A stretch of DNA of 64,000 nucleotides. Origin: JACQCF01 sp043742785 (GTDB lineage: Bacteria > Omnitrophota > Gorgyraeia > Zapsychrales > Fredricksoniimonadaceae). Below the pieces are notes generated by a model. That model saw nothing but the letters and a program-made list of their open reading frames with translations. It searched no databases and was not told the DNA's origin. The position numbers and the translations under genes were made by a program. Shown here in pieces: positions 19,908 to 28,494 of the stretch. The stretch is from the NCBI GenBank assembly GCA_043742785.1, contig JAYTXU010000002.1:37973-101972 (forward strand), read 5' to 3'. Within the stretch, counting starts at the first letter, position 1; every line of letters starts with the position of its first letter.

Positions 19908-20885
19908 ATGAAAACATCTACTGGTCAAAAAATATTGGACTATCTTGCAAAAAACAAGCAATCAACCCCAAAAGACCTTTATAATCTCTTAGACCTGAGT
20001 CCTAGAGCCATTTTCAAACAACTTAGAATTCTTTTAGAAAAAAATTTAATTCAAAAAATCGGAAGCCCTCCTAAAGTTTATTACCAGTTATCCCGCGATC
20101 CTATTGTCAAAAAAGAAAATTCTTTAGATGAACAAACAATCCAAGCAATTAATAAAAACTTTTATTACATTTCCCCTAGGGGAACTGAAGAAATTGGTGT
20201 AAATGGATTTGAAGAATGGTGTCACAAACAAAAACTGGATATAAATAAAACAGCTTCTGAATATCTCTCTACCTTAAAAAAATACGAGCAATTTAAAAAT
20301 AACGGCCTTATTGATGGTTCCTCCAAAATAACTTCAACTTTTCCTCAAGTAGCTTTGGATAAAATATTTTATCTGGATTTCTATGCTATCGAACGGTTCG
20401 GCAAAACGAGACTTGGGCAATTACTCTTGCTTGCAAAATCCAGCCAAAACAAAAAACAAATTTCTTTCTTAATGGAAACAATTAACCCCTCAATTCAAAA
20501 AATAATCAAAGAATTTAACATTGATGGAGTCGGCTTTATTCCTCCTAGTGTACGCCGCGAGACTCAATTAATGAACGAACTTAAAAAACGCCTTCCTATT
20601 AAACAAAAAATAATGTCTATTGTAAAAACAAGATCTTCTGTCGTGGTAGCGCAAAAAACTCTAAGCAAACTTGCCGACCGTATTGAAAATGCCAAGCACA
20701 CCATTATTGTAGAGGACAAGGTGCCTTTTAATAATATCTTGCTCATTGATGACGCTGTTGGTTCGGGCGCTACCCTTAATGAAACAGCCTCTCAAATCAA
20801 AGAAAAGAAACTTTGTAATGGCCTCTTAATTGGTTTGGCTATTGTCGGAAGTTTTAAAGGCTTTGATGTCATCAGTGAAGTGTAA
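19908..20885 (+). CDS. Winged-helix / phosphoribosyltransferase-domain fusion protein
   Basis: 325 residues. Residues about 1-65 form a winged-helix DNA-binding domain (QKILDYLAKNKQSTPKDLYN, then LSPRAIFKQLRILLEKNLI). The C-terminal part has a phosphoribosyltransferase PRPP loop, ILLIDDAVGSGATL, with Asp281-Asp282, as in ComF-like and type I PRTases. The middle (100-230) is helical, and I do not recognise it. Known: PRTase-fold proteins bind PRPP and act either as enzymes or as regulators (PurR type). Inference: a transcriptional regulator sensing a nucleotide or PRPP, or a defence or accessory factor. It stands alone between two toxin-antitoxin modules. A PRPP-loop acid pair is present, so catalysis is not excluded. 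Confidence 0.7.
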   Translation: MKTSTGQKILDYLAKNKQSTPKDLYNLLDLSPRAIFKQLRILLEKNLIQKIGSPPKVYYQLSRDPIVKKENSLDEQTIQAINKNFYYISPRGTEEIGVNGFEEWCHKQKLDINKTASEYLSTLKKYEQFKNNGLIDGSSKITSTFPQVALDKIFYLDFYAIERFGKTRLGQLLLLAKSSQNKKQISFLMETINPSIQKIIKEFNIDGVGFIPPSVRRETQLMNELKKRLPIKQKIMSIVKTRSSVVVAQKTLSKLADRIENAKHTIIVEDKVPFNNILLIDDAVGSGATLNETASQIKEKKLCNGLLIGLAIVGSFKGFDVISEV

Positions 20886-20931
20886 AATCAGAACCTGTGG
20901 CTAATTTATCCAGATGTATTCATTTGTATGC

Positions 20932-20960
20932 TTGACAACTACAAAAACATACGATATATT
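20932..20960 (+). promoter_or_regulatory. Sigma-70 promoter of the relB/relE-like operon
   Basis: TTGACA (20932-20937), a 17-nt spacer and TATATT (20955-20960) make a near-consensus promoter. Downstream, AGCCTTGAT (20967 on) and ATCGAGGCT can pair into a leader hairpin before the AAAAAGGAG ribosome-binding site and ATG 21030. Confidence 0.65.
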
Positions 20961-21029
20961 TATAGTAGCCTTGATTAAAAAATATCGAGGCTCTAACCCC
21001 TGGGCTAAAGTTTAAAAAGGAGTTTTTAT

Positions 21030-21272
21030 ATGAGTAAAATTGTATCTATCCGCCTACCTGATGATGTTTACAAAGAAGTGGTCAAAGCCTCCAAAGCTGA
21101 GCACAGACCTGTTTCTAATTTTATCACCCATGCTGTCATGAATGCGGTCGCTAACCTTTTTAAAGTCAGCGATAAAGAAATGAAAGAAATATTGGCGGAT
21201 AAGGAACTGTTGAGAGACTTGGAAATTGGTAGACAGCAGTATAGAGAGGGGAAAGGTCACTTCGTTGAGTAA
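21030..21272 (+). CDS. Ribbon-helix-helix antitoxin (RelB/CopG-like)
   Basis: 80 residues. The N-terminal SKIVSIRLPDDVYKEVVKAS strand-helix and the following helix RPVSNFITHAVMNAV fit a ribbon-helix-helix DNA-binding antitoxin. The acidic, basic-mixed tail (DKEMKEILADKELLRDLEIG) would wrap the toxin. A strong AAAAAGGAG ribosome-binding site and a near-consensus promoter lie upstream. The RelE-like toxin gene starts 8 nt before this gene's stop. Expected role: neutralises the toxin and represses the operon. Family assignment at the fold level is confident, the exact subfamily less so. Confidence 0.85.
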   Translation: MSKIVSIRLPDDVYKEVVKASKAEHRPVSNFITHAVMNAVANLFKVSDKEMKEILADKELLRDLEIGRQQYREGKGHFVE

Positions 21273-21549
21273 TTATACGGTTTTTGAAACCCAGCATTTT
21301 CAAGACGAGTTTTCAAAATTCTCATTTTCTCAAAGAGAAAAACTACTAGAAAAAATTCGTTCCTTTGTTTACACTCAACTAAAAAATAATCCTTATTACG
21401 GATCAAATATCAAAAAACTAAAAGACAAGCTGCCTGAAACATGGCGTTATCGAATAGGTGACTACCGTTTAACCTATGAAATCGACAAAGAAAATAAAAC
21501 GATCGTTATTTATTCTTTTCGTCACCGCAAAGAAGCCTATGACCAATAA
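21265..21549 (+). CDS. RelE/ParE-family toxin
   Basis: 94 residues from TTG 21265, chosen because GAGAGGGGAAAGG lies just upstream and the gene then overlaps the antitoxin by 8 nt. An alternative in-frame TTG exists at 21226. The pattern FQDEFSKF...LLEKI, NPYYGSNIKKLKDKLPETWR, YRIGDYRLTYEID, IVIYSFRHRKEAYD is the RelE/ParE fold: helices, then YRxGxYRxxY and a terminal strand with R-H-R. Such toxins either cut mRNA in the ribosome or poison gyrase; which applies cannot be told here. It lies 11 bp before the hairpin that separates it from the convergent sugar gene cluster. Confidence 0.85.
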   Translation: MSNYTVFETQHFQDEFSKFSFSQREKLLEKIRSFVYTQLKNNPYYGSNIKKLKDKLPETWRYRIGDYRLTYEIDKENKTIVIYSFRHRKEAYDQ

Positions 21550-21559
21550 AATTCCGTAT

Positions 21560-21595
21560 AGTTCATAGTACATAGTGAACTATGTACTATGAACT
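21560..21595. repeat. GTTCATAG hairpin, copy 2 (bidirectional terminator)
   Basis: A perfect 16-bp inverted repeat, AGTTCATAGTACATAG / CTATGTACTATGAACT, with a TGAA loop. It sits between the convergent relE-like gene and the methyltransferase gene. The latter's last codons and stop (21580-21582) are inside the right arm. It shares its outer arm with 19831-19864. Confidence 0.8.
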
Positions 21596-22812
21596 TTCGG
21601 AAACGGAAACAGGAAGGACCCTCCGCTTTTCAAAAACCTTTTTTCTCGAGCTAAAATGTTCTTCTTAAAATGCCAGGGCAATACCAAATAAACATCGGGT
21701 TTGCGAAAACTGGCTTCTTTTTGGGAAATAATAGGTATCTTTGTTCCTGGGCAAAAACGCCCCCATTTATCTTCATTGATCTCTGCCATAAACGAAATTT
21801 CTTTTGATGTCAGCCCACAAAACTGCAGCAAAACATTTCCCTTGGTCGATGCCCCGTAACCTGCGATGGTTTTCCCTTTGGAAATCAGCTGATTAATTCT
21901 CTGGAGCAACTCTTGACGATGCTTTAAAATATTTTTAGAAAAATCTTTAAGTCTTTTTTCATCCTGCTTTTCGACCTTGATAATTGTTTCAACCTCTGCC
22001 TTAACCTCACGAAAAGAGGAGTCCTTGTGAGCCAACATCACCCTTAAACTACCCCCATTGATTGTATTAAAACTGCAGCTGACAATTTTTAAGCAAACCT
22101 TATCTGCCAGCCATTTAATTGAGCTCAAACCATAGTAGGTGGCATGTTCGTGACAGATAGCATCATAGCTATTCTTTTTTAACATAGCGGGCCTATAGCC
22201 CTGTTCCAGCACTAGAACGCCCTCTTTGGCCAGAGAGTCTTGCACCTTCTTAAGAAAAGATACGGGGTCATTGAAATCGTAAAGAACCGCCACCGCCATA
22301 ATCAGCTTGGCTTTGCCTAATTTGCTTTTAAACGTTTTCTTAGGGAAAAAATCCTCAATAACCTTGATCGATGGGTGATAATGTTTTTTAAACTTACCGA
22401 CGAGAGGATCGATGCCTATAAGATTTAAATCCTTTCCACAAAAAGCTTCAAGCAGGGTTCCGTCATTGCTGCCGATATCGATAACCGTGTCTTTCTCTTT
22501 AAGCTGAACAAAGCTTCCAACCGCTTTAGCCAATCTTTTCAGATGACTCTTCATGCTTTCATTAAGACCTGAACGATACCCGTAGCTGTTCCCAAAAAGA
22601 AGCTTAGGATCAAAAGAGTTTTTTAATTGAAGCAGACCACAAACTTTCTTAGGATCACCCTGACAAACCACAAGCTCCAGTGGCCCTTGAGGTACTTTTT
22701 CATTTTTAGTTTTTGGGAAAATACCTGTCAACGCCATCGTACCTAGATTACAAATGGATACCAGTTGAGTGTTGTGACAGATACGGCAGACTTTAATAGG
22801 CTTGATGGTCAT
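21580..22812 (-). CDS. Class I SAM C-methyltransferase with N-terminal zinc-binding domain (deoxysugar type)
   Basis: 410 residues. The N-terminus has CRICHN and later C-x-x-GDPKKVCG cysteines, matching the zinc-binding module of sugar C-methyltransferases. A SAM-binding GSNDGTLLEAF follows near 110, and the C-terminal part with TIAGYGASTKGN fits the C-terminal Methyltransf_14-type domain. Proteins of this three-part design (NovU/TylC3 type) put a methyl group on carbon of dTDP-keto-deoxysugars. It lies downstream of a DegT aminotransferase and a GT2 enzyme, supporting a role in making a modified surface sugar. The start ATG is at 22812. The C-terminus runs into a hairpin repeat, which supplies the last residues VHST. 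Confidence 0.85.
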   Translation of the reverse strand: MTIKPIKVCRICHNTQLVSICNLGTMALTGIFPKTKNEKVPQGPLELVVCQGDPKKVCGLLQLKNSFDPKLLFGNSYGYRSGLNESMKSHLKRLAKAVGSFVQLKEKDTVIDIGSNDGTLLEAFCGKDLNLIGIDPLVGKFKKHYHPSIKVIEDFFPKKTFKSKLGKAKLIMAVAVLYDFNDPVSFLKKVQDSLAKEGVLVLEQGYRPAMLKKNSYDAICHEHATYYGLSSIKWLADKVCLKIVSCSFNTINGGSLRVMLAHKDSSFREVKAEVETIIKVEKQDEKRLKDFSKNILKHRQELLQRINQLISKGKTIAGYGASTKGNVLLQFCGLTSKEISFMAEINEDKWGRFCPGTKIPIISQKEASFRKPDVYLVLPWHFKKNILAREKRFLKSGGSFLFPFPKVHST

Positions 22813-22836
22813 GGAAATCAGTACTGCTGTTATTCT

Positions 22837-24024
22837 TTAATTAAACAACCCCGCAAGAAATAAGGGTCGCCGCATACCATCCATCTCATAACTGTCCGAG
22901 AAAATAATCTTTCTTTGGACATCAATTCCCTTGAACTGGCTTCTACCTTTTCCCTTACCGCCGATTTCAAAGACAATATCTTCAGAATCACGAATAAGAT
23001 AATCCGGTGTTTTCTGACCACGCATTGATTTAAGATAAAAAACTTCTTTGCCTGAAGATCTTATGGCTTCTACAAAAAAATCTTCACGCAAACCACCAAT
23101 CGCTTCACTAAACGATCTATATAAAAGTCGATACGGCAAAGCCATGACAACCTTAGGCTCCTTTAACACATTGCTCCCTTTTGGAAAAACTTGATGCAAA
23201 ACAAAAGCTCTCTCCAAAAGCGTAATATACTGCTCCGCTTTATACTTCGAAATATGAACATTCTTTGCAGCCGTTGAATAATTAATCCCATCTACCCCCG
23301 AAAGTCCAATAAAACGAACAAGATGCTCAATTTTATCCAATTCATCAGTTAAAAGTTTTGCTATGCGTGGAATATCTTTATGGATAACAGTTTTAAGAAT
23401 ATTTTCTAAAAGCTTTAACGGTTGAGGCTCCCTCAAAGCAAAAGGCATAAGACCTCCTTGAATATATGCTGAAAAATGTTCCCCTACTTTAAAAGTATCT
23501 GAAGGAATATTTTTCTCAACAATATCCCGAAGGGTTAATACATCAAACTTTTGTCCATACTTAAATAATGCATATTCCCGCAACGAAAAAGGATAGATGA
23601 TCTTAAGCAAAACGCGTCGTGACAAATCATACCCTGACTCATACATTCCCAACGCTGTGGAACTGGTGAAGATCACCTTAATATGAAGAACATCGTAGAT
23701 CTTCTTAAGATCAGCCTCAAAGCGAGAATAAAAATGAACCTCATCCAATAAGAACAATTTAATCTGCATTGTTTCATGCAAGATCTTGACGATAGAAAAA
23801 AGATCTCCCTCCATTGCATCTAGCGATATGTAAAATGACTCTTTATTAGCCATAGCTAATTGCTTAAGTAGAATGGTTTTACCCGCACCACGGGGGCCAA
23901 CAATTCCAATAAAATGATCTCCATTATCTTTAACAATCTCTTCATAGAGCGTACGTTTCTGATCAAATTTCTGACCATCTTCTTTAGCCAGACGATCAAA
24001 TTCAAGCAATTGATTAATATTCAT
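22837..24024 (-). CDS. AAA-type ATPase with DUF4143-like C-terminal domain
   Basis: 395 residues from ATG 24024, preceded by GGAGGAG. An in-frame TTG 12 nt earlier would overlap that ribosome-binding site. Walker A GPRGAGKTILLKQL is near 45-58 and Walker B IKLFLLDEVHFYSRF near 105-120, followed by IFTSSTALGMYES. The middle has the FSLREYALFKYG motif of this ATPase group, and the C-terminus (FFVEAIRSSGKEVFYLKS, DYLIRDSEDIVFEIGGKGKG) is a nuclease-like DUF4143 domain. Such single-gene ATPases are frequent mobile accessory genes of unknown job. It interrupts the sugar cluster and has its own 5' gap, suggesting insertion. Confidence 0.85.
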   Translation of the reverse strand: MNINQLLEFDRLAKEDGQKFDQKRTLYEEIVKDNGDHFIGIVGPRGAGKTILLKQLAMANKESFYISLDAMEGDLFSIVKILHETMQIKLFLLDEVHFYSRFEADLKKIYDVLHIKVIFTSSTALGMYESGYDLSRRVLLKIIYPFSLREYALFKYGQKFDVLTLRDIVEKNIPSDTFKVGEHFSAYIQGGLMPFALREPQPLKLLENILKTVIHKDIPRIAKLLTDELDKIEHLVRFIGLSGVDGINYSTAAKNVHISKYKAEQYITLLERAFVLHQVFPKGSNVLKEPKVVMALPYRLLYRSFSEAIGGLREDFFVEAIRSSGKEVFYLKSMRGQKTPDYLIRDSEDIVFEIGGKGKGRSQFKGIDVQRKIIFSDSYEMDGMRRPLFLAGLFN

Positions 24025-24133
24025 TTTCTCCTCCAAAACTCTTATTTCTTACAAATATAGCATTTAATTGCATCTTGTCAAATTATTTTACATAATGATA
24101 TACATTTTGTATAACAGTGTGTTTAAATTGCTG

Positions 24134-24835
24134 TCATTTAATATTATCACTGTTTTTCAAAGAAAGAGTCGCCGCTACATATCGAAAGAAGGTTCCAACC
24201 AATTTTTTATTACCACACCCGGCGCGTCTTGGCCCATAAACAGAGGGCATCTCCAACATTCTTGTATCGCTTCTTTGCCAATGATGCAGCAATCGTATCG
24301 AATACTCCCCAAATCCATAAAAAATATCTTCCTTAAAATTCAAAGGTAGCACGGATCTCTTAAAAACAAAGAAACCAAAAAGGTGATCCGTTAATAGACT
24401 GCCTGTGCGTATTTGAATAAACTTATTAAACAACCAGCTAGCCATGCTTCTCCAAGGAGGAGACATTGATCCTCCTTTAATAAATCGAGAGGCCGAAATC
24501 ACGTCGTAGTCAACGATTGCCTTGAGCATCTTTGATAGATCGCTTGGGTTGTGATTAAAATCTGAATCCATAATAACAAGGATTAATCCCTTTGCTTCCT
24601 CAATGCCGCGGGCAATGGCTCGAGCAAAGCCAAGATTCTCCCTTCTCACAATAACCCTAACCTTGGGATTTTTTATTTCGTTAACCTTCTGAGCTGTGCC
24701 GTCAGAGCTTTGATCATCAACAACTAAGATTTCATACGCGTAATCTTGAACTTCTTTTTCAATGGCTGTTATCAAAGGCAGGATATTTTGGGATTCATTA
24801 AAGGTGGGGAGGATAATGGAGACGTCAGGCTTCAT
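24134..24835 (-). CDS. Family 2 glycosyltransferase (dolichol-phosphate-mannose synthase-like)
   Basis: 233 residues. It opens with DVSIILPTFNESQNI and continues VVDDQSSDGT (about 40-50), NLGFARAIARGI and IMDSDFNHNPSD, the nucleotide- and metal-binding motifs of GT2 polyprenyl-phosphate sugar transferases. There is no C-terminal membrane helix, so it is the short, soluble DPM1-like form. The likely role is transferring a sugar from a nucleotide donor to a lipid carrier for surface glycan assembly. Its ATG overlaps the stop of the upstream aminotransferase gene by 4 nt (ATGA), so the two are translationally coupled. Confidence 0.85.
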   Translation of the reverse strand: MKPDVSIILPTFNESQNILPLITAIEKEVQDYAYEILVVDDQSSDGTAQKVNEIKNPKVRVIVRRENLGFARAIARGIEEAKGLILVIMDSDFNHNPSDLSKMLKAIVDYDVISASRFIKGGSMSPPWRSMASWLFNKFIQIRTGSLLTDHLFGFFVFKRSVLPLNFKEDIFYGFGEYSIRLLHHWQRSDTRMLEMPSVYGPRRAGCGNKKLVGTFFRYVAATLSLKNSDNIK

Positions 24836-25947
24836 TTATTTTTCTTTAAACTAATTAAGCAGTCACAGATATATTTAATTTCTTCGTTTTTAATCTCAAC
24901 AAAGGAAGGGAGGCTGATCACATCCTTTGAAACCTCTTCAGCAACGGGGAGAATCGATAACTTGTAAAGAGGCATGAGGCTGGCTGGATAAAAACCTGGC
25001 CTTGTTTCAATGCCCCTTCTTTCCAAACGCTTGATCAAAGTATCCCTCGAGCAGCCAAACTTTTCAGGAGAAATGCTAATGGCAACACACCAAACAAGAG
25101 GACCTACCTCCTTTTTAAACTGCTGAAAAATCACGCCTTCCTGCCCATCTAATTCTCTTTGATATTGCTCATAGATTCTTTTTTTAGAAGCCGTTATTGT
25201 CTTTAGTTTATTAAGCGCTGCCACCCCAATTGCTGCCTGCAAATTGGTTAAACGAAAATTGTGTCCAATCACCGTATGCCAATAACGTTTCTTACTTTTC
25301 ATCCCGTGATCACGAATCAATTGCATGCGTTCTTGAAGATTTTTATCGTCTGTTACCACACACCCGCCTTCACCCATACTGATTGTTTTAGTCGCCTGAA
25401 AACTAAAACACCCCACGTCTCCAAAAGTTCCTGCTAGCTTTCCCAAATACTTCGAAAGAAAAGCCTGTGCAGAATCTTCAATAAGAAATAATTTATGCTT
25501 ATCCGCTATTTGCTTGATCACCTTCATGTCTCCCACATTACCATAAGGATGGACGACAATGATGGCCTTTGTTTTTTTCGTTATCCCTTGTTGAATTTGT
25601 TGCGGATCAATACACCACGTCTTAGGATCTATATCAACAAAGACCGGCTTTGCTTGGAGACTTAAAACCATGTTAGCCGCTGCCATAAAACCAAAACCTG
25701 AAATAATAACTTCATCGTTTGGTTTAATATTCAAAGCAAGCAGGGCTAGATGGATTGCTGAGGTCCCACTGCTTGTTGTAATGCAGAATTTCTTCTTATG
25801 CAGACGTGCAAATCTTTTTTCAAACTCCTCCACATAGGGACCGTGCGAGATTCTCGTTGTTAAAAGAGCTCTCTTAAGGAGCTTTTGCTCCTCAATACCT
25901 AGAAAAGGCTTTGCCCATGGAATTTTTTTAGGAATCTTTTTTGTCAT
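24832..25947 (-). CDS. DegT/DnrJ/EryC1/StrS-family sugar aminotransferase
   Basis: 371 residues, the normal length for this PLP enzyme family. SSGTSAIHLALLAL (about 58-70) binds the cofactor phosphate, IEDSAQAFLSKYLGK carries the Asp and the conserved SAQA, and FSFQATKTISMGEGG holds the catalytic Lys. These enzymes aminate nucleotide-linked keto-sugars, giving amino sugars for surface polysaccharides. The gene overlaps the upstream small methyltransferase gene by 20 nt and the downstream GT2 gene by 4 nt, forming one operon. The amino-sugar product cannot be deduced. Confidence 0.88.
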   Translation of the reverse strand: MTKKIPKKIPWAKPFLGIEEQKLLKRALLTTRISHGPYVEEFEKRFARLHKKKFCITTSSGTSAIHLALLALNIKPNDEVIISGFGFMAAANMVLSLQAKPVFVDIDPKTWCIDPQQIQQGITKKTKAIIVVHPYGNVGDMKVIKQIADKHKLFLIEDSAQAFLSKYLGKLAGTFGDVGCFSFQATKTISMGEGGCVVTDDKNLQERMQLIRDHGMKSKKRYWHTVIGHNFRLTNLQAAIGVAALNKLKTITASKKRIYEQYQRELDGQEGVIFQQFKKEVGPLVWCVAISISPEKFGCSRDTLIKRLERRGIETRPGFYPASLMPLYKLSILPVAEEVSKDVISLPSFVEIKNEEIKYICDCLISLKKNK

Positions 25948-26563
25948 AAATCCCTACCCTGTAACGCTCCGTTACTCTTTCACATCGATACCCGTGAGCC
26001 TTCATCACCTCTTCAAACTCGCCCGAGGTATACCAGACAACTGGAATATAGTACTCATTGGCGCATAGGTGATTGACCATTCCTTGGTAGAACGATTTTT
26101 CTAAACGAGGAGAGCTTAAAACTTCTTCTATAATAACAACGCGACCGGCTGCACCCTTAAAATATTCCAAAAGTTTATCTACCGAAGTTTTACGAAATTG
26201 AGAGAGAGAAATAATCATAACAATGACATCTCCCCAATATTTTCCTGGTGATAATTCCTGGTGCAAATTCAAACATTGACACTTAATCCCTTTTAATTCT
26301 AAAACTTTTAAAAATTCAGTACTCGCTTCAATGGCTTCATAGGAACAATCCTTCAAAAGAAATTTCTTTAAAGTTCCTGTTCCAGCACAAACATCAACAA
26401 CCGATTGCTTAGAATTAATATAACGAGCTGCGATTTTGTAACGAAGATTTCGGTTGGTTCCTAATTTTAAAAAATCACAGGTATTGTAAAACAACCGGCT
26501 TCTATAGTGCAACCCTTTAAATAAATAGTGACAGGCACTATTAAAATAATTAGTGCCTGTCAC
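25928..26563 (-). CDS. Class I SAM-dependent methyltransferase, small
   Basis: 211 residues with SVVDVCAGTGTLKKFLL (about 54-70) as the SAM-binding glycine loop, followed by an IEAS acidic motif. The remainder is an ordinary Rossmann methyltransferase. The substrate is unknown; the neighbours suggest a lipid or sugar. The start is unusual: GTG 26563 overlaps the upstream radical SAM stop as TAGTG, and the first about 16 codons are encoded by the palindromic element 26521-26570. A true start further in cannot be excluded. It is followed directly by the DegT gene. Confidence 0.75.
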   Translation of the reverse strand: MTGTNYFNSACHYLFKGLHYRSRLFYNTCDFLKLGTNRNLRYKIAARYINSKQSVVDVCAGTGTLKKFLLKDCSYEAIEASTEFLKVLELKGIKCQCLNLHQELSPGKYWGDVIVMIISLSQFRKTSVDKLLEYFKGAAGRVVIIEEVLSSPRLEKSFYQGMVNHLCANEYYIPVVWYTSGEFEEVMKAHGYRCERVTERYRVGIYDKKDS

Positions 26564-26570
26564 TATTTAT
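26521..26570. repeat. GTGACAGGCAC palindrome, copy 1
   Basis: Perfect 20-bp arms, ATAAATAGTGACAGGCACTA and its reverse complement, with a 10-nt TTAAAATAAT loop. It contains the stop of the radical SAM gene and the overlapping start of the methyltransferase gene. A second copy of the core lies at 44527-44585. The form resembles REP-type elements. Confidence 0.85.
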
Positions 26571-28494
26571 CCCTTGGCTTGAATTGTGCTTTAACTGATG
26601 GACGAGTAAAGAAATAAATAAATATTGCCCAAAAGATAATATCAGCCAAATATAACCCAATAAGAGAAGGAAAGGTCACAGAGGAAAAGGTTATGTTCTT
26701 TATTCCCATGGTTAAAAGTATCTTTCCATAGAGAGCATCAAGATGTTTTGTGTGCTCTTTTAATGCTTCATAAGGATGTTTCCAGTAAAGAGTCAAAACA
26801 GTAAAAATACCTAAAAGTATCCCTGCCTTTCTGGCTACTTCTTTTTGGGCTAAAAGCCCTAACGCAATTAAAATACCTATTGCTCTCTGAAACCAAGAAA
26901 ACATATACCGCGCAAGCAAAAGCCATTCCGGCATAAACCCAAAATACTGCACATAATATGTTCCCGAAGCTTCTACCAGCTTCTGAATATGTATAATCGA
27001 GCTCACTATCAACAATACACCGAAAATCAACACTCCTTTAGACCTTGGGAGCAGTCTATCTTTTTGTTTTTTCTCATAAAAAATCTTAACATTGCCCACC
27101 CCCATGATTAACAATTGCAAAAAGCTTCGTTTGTAACACGTAAGCTGCGTCCACCCAAAAGAAATAATAAAAACCTGCTCAAAGAACCAGTTCGGTGGCA
27201 ACTTAATCAACTGTCGTACTATTTTTTTTGTCCATGGCCATTTGATAACAGGAAAGAAAAATTTATGTAAATTAACAAGTTCATCGATATTGTCCTGTTT
27301 GATCAAAGAATCTTTAAAAAAAGTTGTACTATAATCCGCTGGTTTAAGCTCATCGATACGACCTTCCCGCTCAAGCTGTTTGGTAATTGGCAACTTTGGA
27401 TACGGTTGAAAAATTGAAAAATATAAGAAGTCTGCCTGAATAATCCGATTTAAATCCATTGTTTCAAAAGCTTGCTCCACTGTCTCCCCTGGCAAGCCAA
27501 TCATATTCAAAGTTAAGAACTTAATGCCATGTTTGTGAAGAATACTAGCGGACTCTATAACCTGAGCATTCGTAAAATGTTTATTCAATAAATTATTACG
27601 CAAATCTTCATTTCCTGTTTCAAGACCAAAACAAACTCTAAATACCCCAGCCTCCTTGAGCCAGAGGGCAATATCATCATCAATCGTATCTGCTGTTGCG
27701 CTACAGGTGAACGGTAATTGAATTTCTTTACCATATCTCTCACAAAAATCCTTCACCCATCGTTTATTAGCCGTGAAAAGCTCATCTTGAAAAGTGAGTG
27801 ATTTTACATTGTATTTCTTAATAATCTCTTTAAACTGGGTCATCATGTAATCTACGCTATGTTTGCGTACAAATTTTCCTTGGCCACGCATCATCTCTTT
27901 GGTAGTTGTGTTCATACAGTAACTACAATTAAAATTACACCCTCGTCCTGCCAACACATCAATGGAATGAAGATTGTTAAAATACCCGTATTTCTGATAC
28001 AGCTCTCTATCTGGATAAGGGAATTGATCTAGGTCTTCAACTAAATTACCCATAGGATTCTGAATAACTCCTTGGGCAGTCCTAACGCATAGATTAGAAA
28101 TCCGTGAATAATCTTCTTTTCTATCAAATTTCTGGCATAGCTCAAGCACGGCTAGCTCTCCTTCTCCACGGCAAGCAATATCAACGGCGAGATTGCTCAT
28201 AGTCTCTTCAGGAAAAAGAGTGGGATGGGTGCTTCCAAAAACCATTAGCATCGAAGGTTTTTGTTTTTTAAGTTCCCTGGCAATATCAAGTGCCCATTCA
28301 AAATCACCCGTTGCTGTAACTGTTGAAAACATCATCATGTCTGGGTTGAGTGCCACAGCTTCTTGAATGACTTTAGACGGATCCGCTTCCATAATAAGAT
28401 CCGTTTGATGGCCGTCTCTCTTTAAAACCGCGGACATCGTCATCACTCCAAAATAAGAAAAGACTACCCGTTGACAAAATACCACTTTAGCCAT
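26563..28494 (-). CDS. B12-binding-type radical SAM protein with C-terminal membrane domain
   Basis: 643 residues. Residues 1-140 form a cobalamin-binding-like Rossmann domain. The radical SAM cluster motif is GRGCNFNCSYC with Cys186, Cys190 and Cys193, and the TIM-barrel part runs to about 400. From about 487 to the end there are some four hydrophobic helices, absent from the tandem paralog upstream. Enzymes of this class alkylate or rearrange lipids, peptides or sugars; the substrate is not identifiable. The gene overlaps the paralog by 8 nt and lies directly upstream of sugar/lipid genes. The membrane tail implies a membrane-borne substrate. The stop lies inside a palindromic repeat. Confidence 0.85.
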   Translation of the reverse strand: MAKVVFCQRVVFSYFGVMTMSAVLKRDGHQTDLIMEADPSKVIQEAVALNPDMMMFSTVTATGDFEWALDIARELKKQKPSMLMVFGSTHPTLFPEETMSNLAVDIACRGEGELAVLELCQKFDRKEDYSRISNLCVRTAQGVIQNPMGNLVEDLDQFPYPDRELYQKYGYFNNLHSIDVLAGRGCNFNCSYCMNTTTKEMMRGQGKFVRKHSVDYMMTQFKEIIKKYNVKSLTFQDELFTANKRWVKDFCERYGKEIQLPFTCSATADTIDDDIALWLKEAGVFRVCFGLETGNEDLRNNLLNKHFTNAQVIESASILHKHGIKFLTLNMIGLPGETVEQAFETMDLNRIIQADFLYFSIFQPYPKLPITKQLEREGRIDELKPADYSTTFFKDSLIKQDNIDELVNLHKFFFPVIKWPWTKKIVRQLIKLPPNWFFEQVFIISFGWTQLTCYKRSFLQLLIMGVGNVKIFYEKKQKDRLLPRSKGVLIFGVLLIVSSIIHIQKLVEASGTYYVQYFGFMPEWLLLARYMFSWFQRAIGILIALGLLAQKEVARKAGILLGIFTVLTLYWKHPYEALKEHTKHLDALYGKILLTMGIKNITFSSVTFPSLIGLYLADIIFWAIFIYFFTRPSVKAQFKPRDK

